From: Patulibacter brassicae
Lineage (GTDB): Bacteria > Actinomycetota > Thermoleophilia > Solirubrobacterales > Solirubrobacteraceae
Assembly: GCF_033949425.1 (NCBI RefSeq)
Contig: NZ_JAXAVX010000001.1
Span: 186,001 to 250,000, forward strand
Length of the DNA stretch: 64,000 nucleotides
Direction: 5' to 3'
Positions within the stretch are counted from its first letter, which is position 1. Every line of letters begins with the position of its first letter. The notes under the pieces are model-generated. The model was not told the origin of the DNA and ran no database searches. It was given only the letters and a program-made list of their open reading frames with translations. The translations under genes were made by a program, and so were the position numbers. Of this stretch, positions 33,295 through 42,225 are shown in pieces.

Positions 33295-35199
33295 ATGCCG
33301 CACCTCCGCTCCCGCACCGTCACCCACGGCCGCAACATGGCCGGCGCCCGGGCGCTGTTCCGCGCCGCGGGCGTCGAGGGACGCGATCTCGGGCGCAAGC
33401 CGATCGTCGCCGTGTCGAACAGCTACACGCAGTTCGTCCCGGGCCACACGCACCTCAAGCCGGTCGGCGAGATCGTCAGCGACGCGATCACCGCCGCCGG
33501 GGGCATCCCGCGCGAGTTCAACACGATCGCCGTCGACGACGGGATCGCGATGGGCCACGGCGGCATGCTCTACTCGCTGCCGAGCCGCGACATCATCGCC
33601 GACAGCGTCGAGTACATGGTCAACGCGCACTGCGCCGACGCCCTCGTCTGCATCTCGAACTGCGACAAGATCACGCCCGGGATGCTCAACGCCGCGCTGC
33701 GGCTGAACATCCCGACGGTGTTCGTCTCCGGCGGCCCGATGGAGGGCGGCACCGCGACGCTCGTGGACGGCACGGTCCGCAAGCGGATCAATCTCGTGAC
33801 CGCGATCGCCGACGCCGTCGCCGACGAGGTCTCCGACGAGGACATCGCGATCATCGAGGAGCACGCGTGCCCGACCTGCGGGTCGTGCTCGGGCATGTTC
33901 ACCGCGAACTCGATGAACTGCCTGACCGAGGCGCTCGGACTGTCGCTGCCGGGCAACGGCTCGACCCTCGCCACGCACACGGCGCGCAAGGCGCTCTACG
34001 AGGACGCCGGCCGGATGGCCGTCGAGCTCTGCGGCCGCTACTACGACGGCGAGGACGAGTCGGTCCTGCCGCGCTCGATCGCCACGCGCGAGGCGTTCGA
34101 GAACGCGATGACGCTCGACATCGCCATGGGCGGCTCGACGAACACCGTCCTGCACCTGCTCGCCGCCGCCCAGGAGGCGGAGCTCGACTTCACGATGTCC
34201 GACATCGACGAGCTGTCCCGCCGCGTCCCCTGCCTCTGCAAGGTCGCACCGAACGGGACGTTCCTCATGGAGGACGTGCACCGCGCCGGTGGCATCCCCG
34301 CGATCCTCGGCGAGCTGCAGCGCGGCGGCCTCCTGCACGAGGACGTCCACACCGTGCACGCGTCGTCGCTGCAGCAGTGGCTGGCGGAGTGGGACATCCG
34401 CGGCCCGAAGCCGTCCGAGCGCGCCCTGGACCTCTTCCACGCCGCGCCGGGCTGCAAGCGGTCGGCGGAGGCCTTCTCGCAGTCCGAGCGCTGGGACTCG
34501 CTGGACACCGACGCCGCCGAGGGCTGCATCCACGACATCGAGCACGCGTACTCGAAGGACGGCGGCCTGGCCATCCTCTACGGCAACCTCGCCGAGCGCG
34601 GCTGCGTCGTGAAGACCGCCGGCGTGGACGAGTCGATCCTCGTCTTCCACGGCCCCGCGGTCGTCGTCGAGTCGCAGGACGACGCGGTCGACGCGATCCT
34701 CGGCGGCCGGGTGAAGGAGGGCGACGTCGTCGTCATCCGCTACGAGGGCCCGCGCGGCGGCCCCGGCATGCAGGAGATGCTCTACCCGACCTCCTACCTC
34801 AAGGGGAAGGGGCTCGGCGCCGCCTGCGCGCTGATCACCGACGGTCGCTTCTCCGGCGGCACCTCGGGCCTCTCGATCGGCCACGTCTCGCCCGAGGCGG
34901 CCTCCGGCGGCACGATCGCGCTCGTCCAGGAGGGCGACACGATCGCGATCGACATCCCGAACCGGCGGATCGAGCTGCAGGTCCCCGACGACGAGCTCGC
35001 CGAGCGCCGGGCGCAGCTCGAGGCCACGACGGGCTACCGCCCCGTGGACCGCGACCGCGTCATCTCCCCCGCCCTGCGCGCCTACGCGGCGATGGCCACC
35101 TCCGCCGACACCGGCGCGGTCCGCGACGTGGACGCCGTCGAGCAGGCCGTCGCGGCAGCGGCGGCGCAGCGTCGCGCGGCGCCCGTCGCCGGCGACTGA
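33295..35199 (+). CDS. ilvD: dihydroxy-acid dehydratase
   Basis: A 634-residue Fe-S dehydratase converting 2,3-dihydroxy-isovalerate and -methylvalerate to 2-keto acids in valine/isoleucine synthesis. Signatures are SNCDKITPGML and CPTCGSCSGMFTANSM (cluster Cys and PROSITE motifs), GGSTNTVLHLLA, and near the C-terminus ITDGRFSGGTSGLSIGHVSPEA. Length and motifs match long-form IlvD/Edd enzymes, so a sugar-acid dehydratase role is a minor alternative. No other ilv genes lie in the window. Confidence 0.92.
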   Translation: MPHLRSRTVTHGRNMAGARALFRAAGVEGRDLGRKPIVAVSNSYTQFVPGHTHLKPVGEIVSDAITAAGGIPREFNTIAVDDGIAMGHGGMLYSLPSRDIIADSVEYMVNAHCADALVCISNCDKITPGMLNAALRLNIPTVFVSGGPMEGGTATLVDGTVRKRINLVTAIADAVADEVSDEDIAIIEEHACPTCGSCSGMFTANSMNCLTEALGLSLPGNGSTLATHTARKALYEDAGRMAVELCGRYYDGEDESVLPRSIATREAFENAMTLDIAMGGSTNTVLHLLAAAQEAELDFTMSDIDELSRRVPCLCKVAPNGTFLMEDVHRAGGIPAILGELQRGGLLHEDVHTVHASSLQQWLAEWDIRGPKPSERALDLFHAAPGCKRSAEAFSQSERWDSLDTDAAEGCIHDIEHAYSKDGGLAILYGNLAERGCVVKTAGVDESILVFHGPAVVVESQDDAVDAILGGRVKEGDVVVIRYEGPRGGPGMQEMLYPTSYLKGKGLGAACALITDGRFSGGTSGLSIGHVSPEAASGGTIALVQEGDTIAIDIPNRRIELQVPDDELAERRAQLEATTGYRPVDRDRVISPALRAYAAMATSADTGAVRDVDAVEQAVAAAAAQRRAAPVAGD

Positions 35200-35208
35200 C
35201 GGCGACGG

Positions 35209-35238
35209 CGGCCGCCCGCCGGGCACGGTGGGCGGCCG
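35209..35238. terminator. 9-bp stem hairpin after ilvD
   Basis: CGGCCGCCC (35209-35217) pairs with GGGCGGCCG (35230-35238) across a 12-nt loop, between two convergent genes. No U-tract. Confidence 0.45.
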
Positions 35239-35266
35239 GTGCGCTCCGCGTCGAGGCGGGCGTCGC

Positions 35267-35866
35267 TCAGCGATCGACGCCCGGAGGCATCGTCGTGCGC
35301 GGCTCGGGCACCGCGAGCTCGTCGGCGCGGCGCCGCAGCTCCTGCGCCCGCGCCAGCGCGTCGGACCGGCGCTCGGCGGCGGCGTCGGCGGCCGTTCGCG
35401 CCTCGCGCGCGGCCGCCTCGGCCCGGTCGGCCTCCTCGGCGGCGGTCTCGGCCGAGCGCTCGGCCTCGTCGGCCGCCGCCCGGGCCTCGCGCGCCGCGCG
35501 GACCCGCGCCTCGCGCGCCGCGCCGGACTCGAGCTCCGCGTCGTGCGCCCCGTCGACGTCCACGCCGTAGTGGGCGATCACCGCGGCGAGCTCCTCGGCC
35601 GAGAGCCGGTCGTCGCCGTCGTTGCGGGGCCCGTCGGCGATCTGGTCCTTCGTGAACGCGACCCGCACGTGCGACCGCGACACGGTCGCGCCGGCCAGCG
35701 GCACGAGGAAGCGCTTCTTCGCGATCAGCCCGCTGCGCACCGACAGCAGCACGGCCTCGGGCGCATCGACGGGGAACCAGGCGTCCTCGAGCTTGCCGAC
35801 CTTCTCCTCGGCGACGTCCAGGACGTCCTGGCCCTTCCAGTCCTCGATCGACTCGATCTCTTGCAC
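35267..35866 (-). CDS. PRC-barrel-like protein with long Ala/Arg/Glu coiled coil
   Basis: A 199-residue protein. Residues 1-80 resemble a PRC-barrel (WKGQDVLDVAEEKVGKLEDAWF, KKRFLVPLAGATVSRSHVRVAF). Residues ~115-185 are a highly charged heptad-like coil (AREARAAADEAERSAETAAEE). It may be a ribosome-maturation-like or stress structural protein. GTG 35866 starts the barrel. Confidence 0.7.
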   Translation of the reverse strand: MQEIESIEDWKGQDVLDVAEEKVGKLEDAWFPVDAPEAVLLSVRSGLIAKKRFLVPLAGATVSRSHVRVAFTKDQIADGPRNDGDDRLSAEELAAVIAHYGVDVDGAHDAELESGAAREARVRAAREARAAADEAERSAETAAEEADRAEAAAREARTAADAAAERRSDALARAQELRRRADELAVPEPRTTMPPGVDR

Positions 35867-35957
35867 GAGGGTCCCCGTACCCGCTCCCGCGCTCGCGCAC
35901 CCGCCCGCGCGGCGACGACCACGGAGCGGCCTCGAGCCGCCCGGCGACCCGCGTCCC

Positions 35958-36980
35958 TCAGCCCGCCCCGCCGACGCGGAGCCGCTCGAGCGCCGACGCC
36001 CACCGCGCCTCGTCGCGCTGCGCGGGCATCGTGATCGTCACCCGGGACGCGACGTCGCCGTACCGGCGCAGGAGCTCGTCGACGACCTCCTCCGGCGAGC
36101 CGACGACCGCGAAGGCGGCGACGACCTCGTCGGTGATGAGCTCGCCCATCCGGTCCCACGCGCCGTCGCGGGTCATCGTGTTCAGCTCGGTCTGCAGGTC
36201 GCCCCAGCCGTGGACCTCCAGCACGGGCCGGTAGGCGGGCGTCGAGCCGTAGAACGCCAGCTGCTGGCGCACGGCGGCCAGGGCCGCCGTGAGCTGCTCC
36301 TCGTCCTCCCCCGCGGCGACCATCGCCGGCGCCGTCAGCTGGAAGCCCTCGAGCGTCTTGCCGGCCTTCTCGCGCCCGCGCCGCAGGGCCGGCAGGGTCA
36401 CCTCGCGCAGGTACCTCTCCGTCGAGAACGCGTGGCAGAGCATCCCGTCGCCGACCTCGCCGGCGACCTCGGTCATCAGCGGGCCGACGGCGGCGAGGAA
36501 GACCGCCGGGTTGCCGTGCGGGTTCGGGCCCGGGTCGAAGAACGGGGTCATGAGCGTGTGGCGGTAGAACTCGCCGCGGAAGGCGAGCGGCTCCCCCGTC
36601 TCCCAGGCGTGCCAGATCGCGCGGATCGCGAGCACGAACTCGCGCATCCGGGCCGCGGGCCGGCTCCACTCCATCGAGAAGCGCTTCGTGATGTGCGGCT
36701 TGATCTGCGAGCCGAGGCCGAGGAGGAACCGCCCGCCCGACAGGGCCTGCAGGTCGTTGGCCTGGACCGCGACGCTCATCGGGTTGCGGGCGAAGGCGAC
36801 CGCGATCCCCGTCCCGATCTCGAGCTCCTCGGTCCGCTCGGCGGCGACGGCCGCGGCGAGCAGCGCGTCGATCTTCGTCTCGGTCGCCCACCAGCCGTCG
36901 TACCCGTCGCGCCGCGCCGTCACGGCGTCCGCGCCGGCCTGGTCGATCGTGGCCGGGTATCCCATCGCGTCGATCCGCAC
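35958..36980 (-). CDS. LLM-class F420-dependent oxidoreductase
   Basis: A 340-residue TIM-barrel luciferase-like enzyme (TIGR03617-like). Visible motifs are GYDGWWATETKIDALL, LEIGTGIAVAFARNPMSVA, SGGRFLLGLGSQIKPHITKRF and GNPAVFLAAVGPLMTEVAGEVGDGML. Members use reduced F420 for hydride transfer to unknown substrates. GTG 36980 follows GAGGAG. Confidence 0.9.
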   Translation of the reverse strand: MRIDAMGYPATIDQAGADAVTARRDGYDGWWATETKIDALLAAAVAAERTEELEIGTGIAVAFARNPMSVAVQANDLQALSGGRFLLGLGSQIKPHITKRFSMEWSRPAARMREFVLAIRAIWHAWETGEPLAFRGEFYRHTLMTPFFDPGPNPHGNPAVFLAAVGPLMTEVAGEVGDGMLCHAFSTERYLREVTLPALRRGREKAGKTLEGFQLTAPAMVAAGEDEEQLTAALAAVRQQLAFYGSTPAYRPVLEVHGWGDLQTELNTMTRDGAWDRMGELITDEVVAAFAVVGSPEEVVDELLRRYGDVASRVTITMPAQRDEARWASALERLRVGGAG

Positions 36981-37085
36981 GCTCGCTCCTCGTCCCGCGC
37001 CGGGGTGGTCCGGCGCGGACCCGATGCTGCCACAGCGTCCCGCGGACGGACCGGGGAAGCTCCCCAACGGTCCCGCCGGCCGGAG

Positions 37086-37091
37086 TAGGCT
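37086..37091 (+). promoter_or_regulatory. -10 element (TAGGCT) of a leaderless promoter
   Basis: TAGGCT ends 6 nt before ATG 37098 with no ribosome binding site between. Confidence 0.5.
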
Positions 37092-37097
37092 CACCAC

Positions 37098-37367
<270 letters not shown>

Positions 37368-37387
37368 TCGCGCACCGGGACCCTCCC

Positions 37388-37870
37388 ATGCCCGCCCGCG
37401 CGACCGCGCTCGTCCTCCTCGCCGCCGGCGCGCTCGCGCTCGCGCCCGCCGCCGCCGCGCAGGCCCCGACGCCGGGCGACCCGGGCGCCGAGCCGGACGT
37501 CACGATCAGCGACGGCACCGCGGCGCGGCAGCTCGCGGAGGCCCGCGCGCGGTGGCGCGCCGCCGGCATCGCGAGCTACCGGACGCGGATCGCGATCCGC
37601 TGCTTCTGCCCCGCCTCGGTCACCGCGACCCGCACGGTCGTCGTGCGGCGCGGCCGGACGGTCGGCCGGGTGCCGAGCCACCTGCGCGAGGTCGCCACGG
37701 TCCCGCGGCTCTTCGCCCGGATCGACGAGGCGATCCGCGCCGGGGCCGCGACGCTCGACGTGCGCTACGCGCGCTCCGGTCGGCCGACGAGCATCTACGT
37801 CGACCGCAGCCGGATGATCGCCGACGAGGAGCGCGGGATCGTCGTGCGGAGCTTCGCCCGCACGCGCTGA
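37388..37870 (+). CDS. small secreted protein, DUF6174-like
   Basis: A 160-residue exported protein. Residues 1-25 are a signal peptide. The mature part has RARWRAAGIASYRTRIAIRCFCPAS, with a Cys-x-Cys, and ARSGRPTSIYVDRSRMIADEE near the C-terminus, the pattern of DUF6174 proteins. No function is known. GGGACCC precedes ATG 37388. Confidence 0.65.
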   Translation: MPARATALVLLAAGALALAPAAAAQAPTPGDPGAEPDVTISDGTAARQLAEARARWRAAGIASYRTRIAIRCFCPASVTATRTVVVRRGRTVGRVPSHLREVATVPRLFARIDEAIRAGAATLDVRYARSGRPTSIYVDRSRMIADEERGIVVRSFARTR

Positions 37871-37929
37871 CCCGCGGGACCGGCGCCGCGACCACGACGC
37901 CGCCGCCCACCGCCGCGGCGCGGCGCCGC

Positions 37930-38742
37930 TCAGTCCCCGAACCGCCCGTGGCGACCCGCGCCACCGGCGAACCGCGCCGCCCCCGCGAGCGTGTCGGACG
38001 CCAGGGAGCGGAAGCCGTGCGCGAGCTCGGCGCGCAGTGCCGCCTCCTCGTCCAGCCCCTCCTGCTCGAGCACCGCCAGGCGGTCGCCCCGCAGGCACGT
38101 CTGGGGGAACGCCGCGAGCTCGAGCGCGAGCTCGCGGGCCGCGGCGAGCGCGCCGCCCGGCTCGGCGAGCCGGTTGACGAGCCCGATCGCGAGCGCCTCC
38201 TCCGCCCCGACGGGGCGGCCGGTGAGGATGAGGTCCATCGCCCGCGAGGTGCCGATGAGCCGCGGCAGCCGCACCGTGCCGCCGTCGATCAGCGGCACGC
38301 CCCAGCGGCGGCAGAAGACGCCGAGGACCGCGTCGCGCGCGGCCACCCGCAGGTCGCACCACCCGGCGAGCTCGAGGCCCCCGGCGACGGCGTGCCCCTC
38401 GATCGCGGCGACGACCGGCTTGCCGAGCCGCATCCGCGTCGGTCCCATCGGGCCGTCGCCGTCCTCGGTCACCTGGTTGGAGCGCTCGGTGCCGATCGCC
38501 TTGAGGTCCGCGCCGGCGCAGAACGCCCCGCCCTCGCCCGTGAGGATCGCGACGGAGGCCGCCTCGTCGGCGTCGAACGCCCGGAACGCCGCGGCGAGCG
38601 CCGCCGCCGTCGGGCCGTCGACGGCGTTGCGCGCCGCCGCTCGCGCGATCGTCACGGTGGTGACCGGTCCGTCTCGCTCGACGCGGACCGTCTCGGCGCC
38701 ACCGCTCGCGGCCGCGCCCTGGCCCTCGGGGCTCGCGCTCAT
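37930..38742 (-). CDS. enoyl-CoA hydratase/isomerase family protein
   Basis: A 270-residue crotonase. GGAFCAGADLKAIG forms the first oxyanion-hole segment and AIEGHAVAGGLELAGWCDLRVAARDAVLGV the second with the catalytic-acid region; C-terminal GLVNRLAEPGGAL follows. It would hydrate or isomerise an enoyl-CoA. It is the last gene of a four-gene operon; its ATG overlaps the TetR stop (ATGA at 38742-38739). Confidence 0.88.
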   Translation of the reverse strand: MSASPEGQGAAASGGAETVRVERDGPVTTVTIARAAARNAVDGPTAAALAAAFRAFDADEAASVAILTGEGGAFCAGADLKAIGTERSNQVTEDGDGPMGPTRMRLGKPVVAAIEGHAVAGGLELAGWCDLRVAARDAVLGVFCRRWGVPLIDGGTVRLPRLIGTSRAMDLILTGRPVGAEEALAIGLVNRLAEPGGALAAARELALELAAFPQTCLRGDRLAVLEQEGLDEEAALRAELAHGFRSLASDTLAGAARFAGGAGRHGRFGD

Positions 38743-39416
38743 CGCGGCACCGCCGTCCCGATCGCGCGGCTCACGAGCGCCCGCAGCTCGGGGAGCAGCG
38801 CGGTGGCGTCGACGTCCGCGCCCGGCGCCAGCGGGCCCACGAGCGCCTCGCCGACCGCGCCGACGAGCGCGGCGGCGGTGAGGTCGGGGTCCTGCTCGGG
38901 CAGCGCGCCGTCGTCGACCGCGGAGCGGAGCAGCTCCGACAGCAGCGCGCGGTAGGCCCGGCGGTAGGCGAGCCGCTCGGCCTCCACCAGCGGATCCAGC
39001 GGCTCGGCGAGCAGGGCCCACGCCAGTCGCGGGTGCTGCAGCGCGCGGCGGGCGAAGGTGTCGAGCACCGCCACGATCCGCTCGGGTCCCGACGCGACGT
39101 CCTCGGCCGCGCGACGCATCGCGACGACCTCGCGGCCGCACACGCGGCGGAACAGCACGACGAACAGCTCGCCCTTCGACGCGAAGTGCCGGTAGAGCGT
39201 GCCGGCCGCCACCCCGGCCCGGCTGGCGATCGCGCCGACCGACGCCGCGCCGTAGCCCCCCTCCGCCGTGATCGCGAACGCCGCCGCCAGGAGCCGCTCG
39301 CGCGTGCCGCCGGCGGGATCGGCGACCGACGCCCCGGAGGTCGCGTCCTCGTCGGGGAACGACGGGCCGGCGGCCTTCCGCGCATCGTCGACCCCGGCCA
39401 CCGGCGCGCGGCTCAC
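38739..39416 (-). CDS. TetR family regulator inside the acyl-CoA operon
   Basis: A 225-residue TetR repressor. HTH: TRERLLAAAFAITAEGGYG, SVGAIASRAGVAAGTLYRHFASKGELFVVLF when split. The ligand domain has RLAWALLAEPLDPLVEAERLAYRRAYRALL. It overlaps the upstream crotonase stop as GTGA (GTG 39416) and the next gene as ATGA. It probably binds the palindromes at 42131-42168 and responds to an acyl-CoA, giving autoregulation. Confidence 0.85.
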   Translation of the reverse strand: MSRAPVAGVDDARKAAGPSFPDEDATSGASVADPAGGTRERLLAAAFAITAEGGYGAASVGAIASRAGVAAGTLYRHFASKGELFVVLFRRVCGREVVAMRRAAEDVASGPERIVAVLDTFARRALQHPRLAWALLAEPLDPLVEAERLAYRRAYRALLSELLRSAVDDGALPEQDPDLTAAALVGAVGEALVGPLAPGADVDATALLPELRALVSRAIGTAVPR

Positions 39417-40432
39417 CACGGCAGCGGCTCCCCGGGCGGCACCGTCGGCGCGCCCTTGTAGGTCGAGGACCCCGCGTCGCCGAACGGGTCGTCCCGCTCG
39501 CGCACCGCGGTCCGGAAGCCGGCCTCCATCGCGCGCTGCTGGAAGGCGTAGCCCTCCTTCGTGTGGCGCGTGATGCCGTCGAAGACCGTGCCGAGGACCT
39601 GGGTGGCGTGCAGGCCCTGGCTGTAGAGCTCCTGGTTGACGAGGAGCTTCATCATCACGAGCTGGTTCACCGGCATCCGCGCGATCCGGGCGACGAGCGC
39701 CTCGGTCCGGGCGTCGAGCTCCTCCGCCGGCGGGGCGTCGATCGCCAGCCCCCACTCGAGCGCCTCGGCCCCCGAGAGGGCGTCGCCCGTGAAGAGCAGC
39801 CGCTTCGCGCGCTGCGCCCCGAGGCGCGCCGCCCACAGCGACGTCGTCGGCGATCCCCAGACGCGTGCCGGCGGATAGCCGATCTTCGCGTCCTGCGCGA
39901 TGACGAGCAGGTCCGAGCAGAGCGCCATGTCGGTGCCGCCCGCGACGCAGAACCCGTGGACCTTGCAGACCACCGGCTTGTTCGCGTGGAAGAGCGACAT
40001 GAAGCCGCGCACGTTGCGGCCCATCATCGCGTAGTCGACCATCGGGTCCCACGCGGTGTCCGGCACGTGGTTGGCCGCGATCGTCCACGGGTGCGTGGGC
40101 GCGCCCTCCGGCGGCAGCCGGAACGGCGCGAGCTCGGCGGAGGCCGGATCGGCCCCGGGCTCGTCGGCGTCGCGGGCGTCCATCCCCTCGGCGCTGGCGA
40201 CGAGGTCGTACCCGCCGCAGAACCCCTTGCCGTTGCCCGACAGCAGCACGACGTGGACCGCCGGATCGAGGTCGGCGCGCTCGACGCAGGCGACGAGCTC
40301 GTGGATGAGCCGCGGGACGATCCCGTTGCCGCGCTCGGGGCGGTTCAGCGTGATCCGGGCGACCCGGTCGGCGACCTCGTAGGTCATCGTCTCCAGGCCG
40401 TCCGGGCCCGGGGTGGCGGTCGGCTCGCTCAT
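39413..40432 (-). CDS. enoyl-CoA hydratase-like crotonase (long form)
   Basis: A 339-residue crotonase, about 75 residues longer than usual. GNGKGFCGGYDLVASAEGM is the first oxyanion-hole segment and KVHGFCVAGGTDMALCSDLLVIAQDAKIGYPPARVWGSP the second. An insertion around residues 85-145 (ANHVPDTAWDPMVDYAMMGRNV) distinguishes it. The actinobacterial long EchA group has unknown substrates. ATG 40432 overlaps the dehydrogenase stop (ATGA). Confidence 0.87.
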   Translation of the reverse strand: MSEPTATPGPDGLETMTYEVADRVARITLNRPERGNGIVPRLIHELVACVERADLDPAVHVVLLSGNGKGFCGGYDLVASAEGMDARDADEPGADPASAELAPFRLPPEGAPTHPWTIAANHVPDTAWDPMVDYAMMGRNVRGFMSLFHANKPVVCKVHGFCVAGGTDMALCSDLLVIAQDAKIGYPPARVWGSPTTSLWAARLGAQRAKRLLFTGDALSGAEALEWGLAIDAPPAEELDARTEALVARIARMPVNQLVMMKLLVNQELYSQGLHATQVLGTVFDGITRHTKEGYAFQQRAMEAGFRTAVRERDDPFGDAGSSTYKGAPTVPPGEPLPW

Positions 40433-42075
40433 GCCGGGAGCGCGCGGTCGACGATCGCCTTCGCGTCCACGCCCAGCGGCAGGGTGCCGTAGGCGTGGCC
40501 GCCCTCGCCGGCCAGGCGCGACGCGCAGAACGCGTCGGCGACGGGCCCCGGCGCGTGGCGCAGCAGGAGGCTCGCCTGCAGCGCGAGGCCGAGGTCCTCG
40601 ACGAGCCGCCGCGCCTGGAACTGGGCCGCGACCGGGTCGCCGAGCGTCCCGAGCCGCAGCCCGATCCGCTCGAGGTGCGCGTCGAAGCGCGCGTCGGCAC
40701 CGGACGCCAGGCGGCACTCGTCGAGGAACGCCGGCAGGCCCTCGGGCTCCTTCACCAGGGCGCGCAGGACGTCGAGCGCCGCCACGTTGCCCGACCCCTC
40801 CCAGATCGACATCAGCGGCGCGTCGCGGTAGAGCAGGGGCAGGCCCGACTCCTCGACGTAGCCGTTGCCGCCGAGGCACTCGAGGGCCTCGTTCGCGTGC
40901 GCCGCCGCCCGCTTGCAGATCCAGTACTTCTCGATCGCGGTGGCGAAGCGGCGGAACGCCTCGTCGCCCTCGTCGTAGGCGCGGGCGACGCGCAGCGTCG
41001 TGGCCGTCGCGGCCTCGGACTCCAGCGCCAGGTCGGCGAGCACGTTCGTCATCGCCGGCTGGTCGACGAGCGCCGCGCCGAACGCGGAGCGGTGGCGCGC
41101 GTGGTGGATCGCCTCGACCGTGCCGCGGCGCAGCGCGGTCGTCGAGCCGATCATGCAGTCCAGGCGGGTGTGGTTGACCATCCGGATGATCGCCTGGATC
41201 CCCTTGCCCTCCTCCCCCACGAGCTCGCCGCGGATCCCGCGGAACTCGACCTCCGACGAGGCCAGCGAGCGGGTCCCGAGCTTGTCCTTCAGGCGCTGGA
41301 ACTCCATCCCCGGGCCGCGCTCGACGAGGAAGCACGACGGCTGCGGGTCGTCCTCCTCGATCTTCGCCAGGACGAGGAAGACGTCGCACGGCGGGTACGA
41401 GCAGAACCACTTGTGCCCGTGGATGGCGAAGCTGCCGTCCTCCTGCCGCAGCGCGCGGGTGATGTTCGCGCGGACGTCGGAGCCGCCCTGCTTCTCGGTC
41501 ATCGCCATGCCGGAGAGCGCCCCGGTGTCGTAGTCGGGCCGGGTCAGCCGCTCCTCCCACCGCTCGGCCAGCGCCGGCGCGCCGTCGCGCAGCGCCGGCA
41601 CGACCGCGTAGGTCATCGAGATCGGGCACATGACGCCGGCGTTCGCGTTGCCCCAGAGCCCGAACATCGCGGCGCGGACGACGTGGCCGCCCGCCCGGGC
41701 GGACCCGTCGGCGTCGCGCTCGCGCCACGGCAGGCCGTGCAGGCCGCGCTCGACGCCCCCGCGCAGCAGCCAGTGCCAGGAGGGGTCGAGCTCCACCTCG
41801 TCGATCCGGTTGCCGTAGCGGTCGTGCGTGCGGAGGATCGGCTCGTTGCGCTCGGCTCGCGCGCCGTGCTCGCGCGCCTCGACGCTGCCGGCGACCTGCC
41901 CGATCTCCCGCACGCGGTCCTCGCCCCAGGCGCCGCCCTCGCGGTGGAGGGCCTCCTGCAGCGCGAGATCCTGGTCGTAGAGGTCGATCGGCTGCAGCGG
42001 CGGCGCCTGGTTGGCGACGGCGCGCGCGGGATCGACCGCGGTGCCGGACGGGTTGGTGCTCTCGACGGTGGCCAT
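40429..42075 (-). CDS. acyl-CoA dehydrogenase, AidB-like
   Basis: A 548-residue flavoprotein, near AidB length rather than the usual ~380. The AidB-like hallmark GMAMTEKQGGSDVRANITRA is present, with HKWFCSYPPCDVFLVLAK, CLGGNGYVEESGLPLLYRDAPLMSIWEGSGNV and a C-terminal helical extension. AidB relatives act on acyl-CoAs or protect DNA during alkylation; the operon with two crotonases favours acyl-CoA oxidation. It is the first gene of the operon, 63 nt downstream of a well-formed promoter. Confidence 0.88.
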   Translation of the reverse strand: MATVESTNPSGTAVDPARAVANQAPPLQPIDLYDQDLALQEALHREGGAWGEDRVREIGQVAGSVEAREHGARAERNEPILRTHDRYGNRIDEVELDPSWHWLLRGGVERGLHGLPWRERDADGSARAGGHVVRAAMFGLWGNANAGVMCPISMTYAVVPALRDGAPALAERWEERLTRPDYDTGALSGMAMTEKQGGSDVRANITRALRQEDGSFAIHGHKWFCSYPPCDVFLVLAKIEEDDPQPSCFLVERGPGMEFQRLKDKLGTRSLASSEVEFRGIRGELVGEEGKGIQAIIRMVNHTRLDCMIGSTTALRRGTVEAIHHARHRSAFGAALVDQPAMTNVLADLALESEAATATTLRVARAYDEGDEAFRRFATAIEKYWICKRAAAHANEALECLGGNGYVEESGLPLLYRDAPLMSIWEGSGNVAALDVLRALVKEPEGLPAFLDECRLASGADARFDAHLERIGLRLGTLGDPVAAQFQARRLVEDLGLALQASLLLRHAPGPVADAFCASRLAGEGGHAYGTLPLGVDAKAIVDRALPA

Positions 42076-42130
42076 GCTGCGCTCCGGGGCGGTGGGACGG
42101 ACGGCGTCGGCCGGGGCGACCCGGCCGTGT

Positions 42131-42142
42131 GAATCGCGATTC
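42131..42142. promoter_or_regulatory. second palindromic operator of the acyl-CoA operon
   Basis: GAATCGCGATTC is a perfect 12-bp palindrome. In its wider form (GTGAATCGCGATTCGC) it shares the GTGAATC..GATTC half-sites of the palindrome at 42151-42168. The centres are 23 bp apart. It covers the predicted transcription start. Confidence 0.65.
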
Positions 42143-42144
42143 GC

Positions 42145-42174
42145 ATCGTACGTGAATCCGGATTCACGGGTCAA
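42145..42174 (-). promoter_or_regulatory. acyl-CoA operon promoter with an 18-bp palindrome as spacer
   Basis: On the minus strand TTGACC (42174-42169) and TACGAT (42150-42145) are separated by exactly 18 bp. Those 18 bp (42168-42151) are the perfect palindrome CGTGAATCCGGATTCACG. A repressor bound there would directly block RNA polymerase; the TetR in the operon is the obvious candidate. Confidence 0.75.
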
Positions 42175-42212
42175 GGGACGCCGCCGCGCTTCCGTCCCTA
42201 CTCATCCGTAGG

Positions 42213-42218
42213 TACGAT
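42213..42218 (+). promoter_or_regulatory. -10 element (TACGAT) of the leaderless SDR promoter
   Basis: TACGAT ends 7 nt before ATG 42226. It faces away from the acyl-CoA operon, so the operators at 42131-42168 could influence both genes. Confidence 0.5.
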
Positions 42219-42225
42219 CGCCGCC

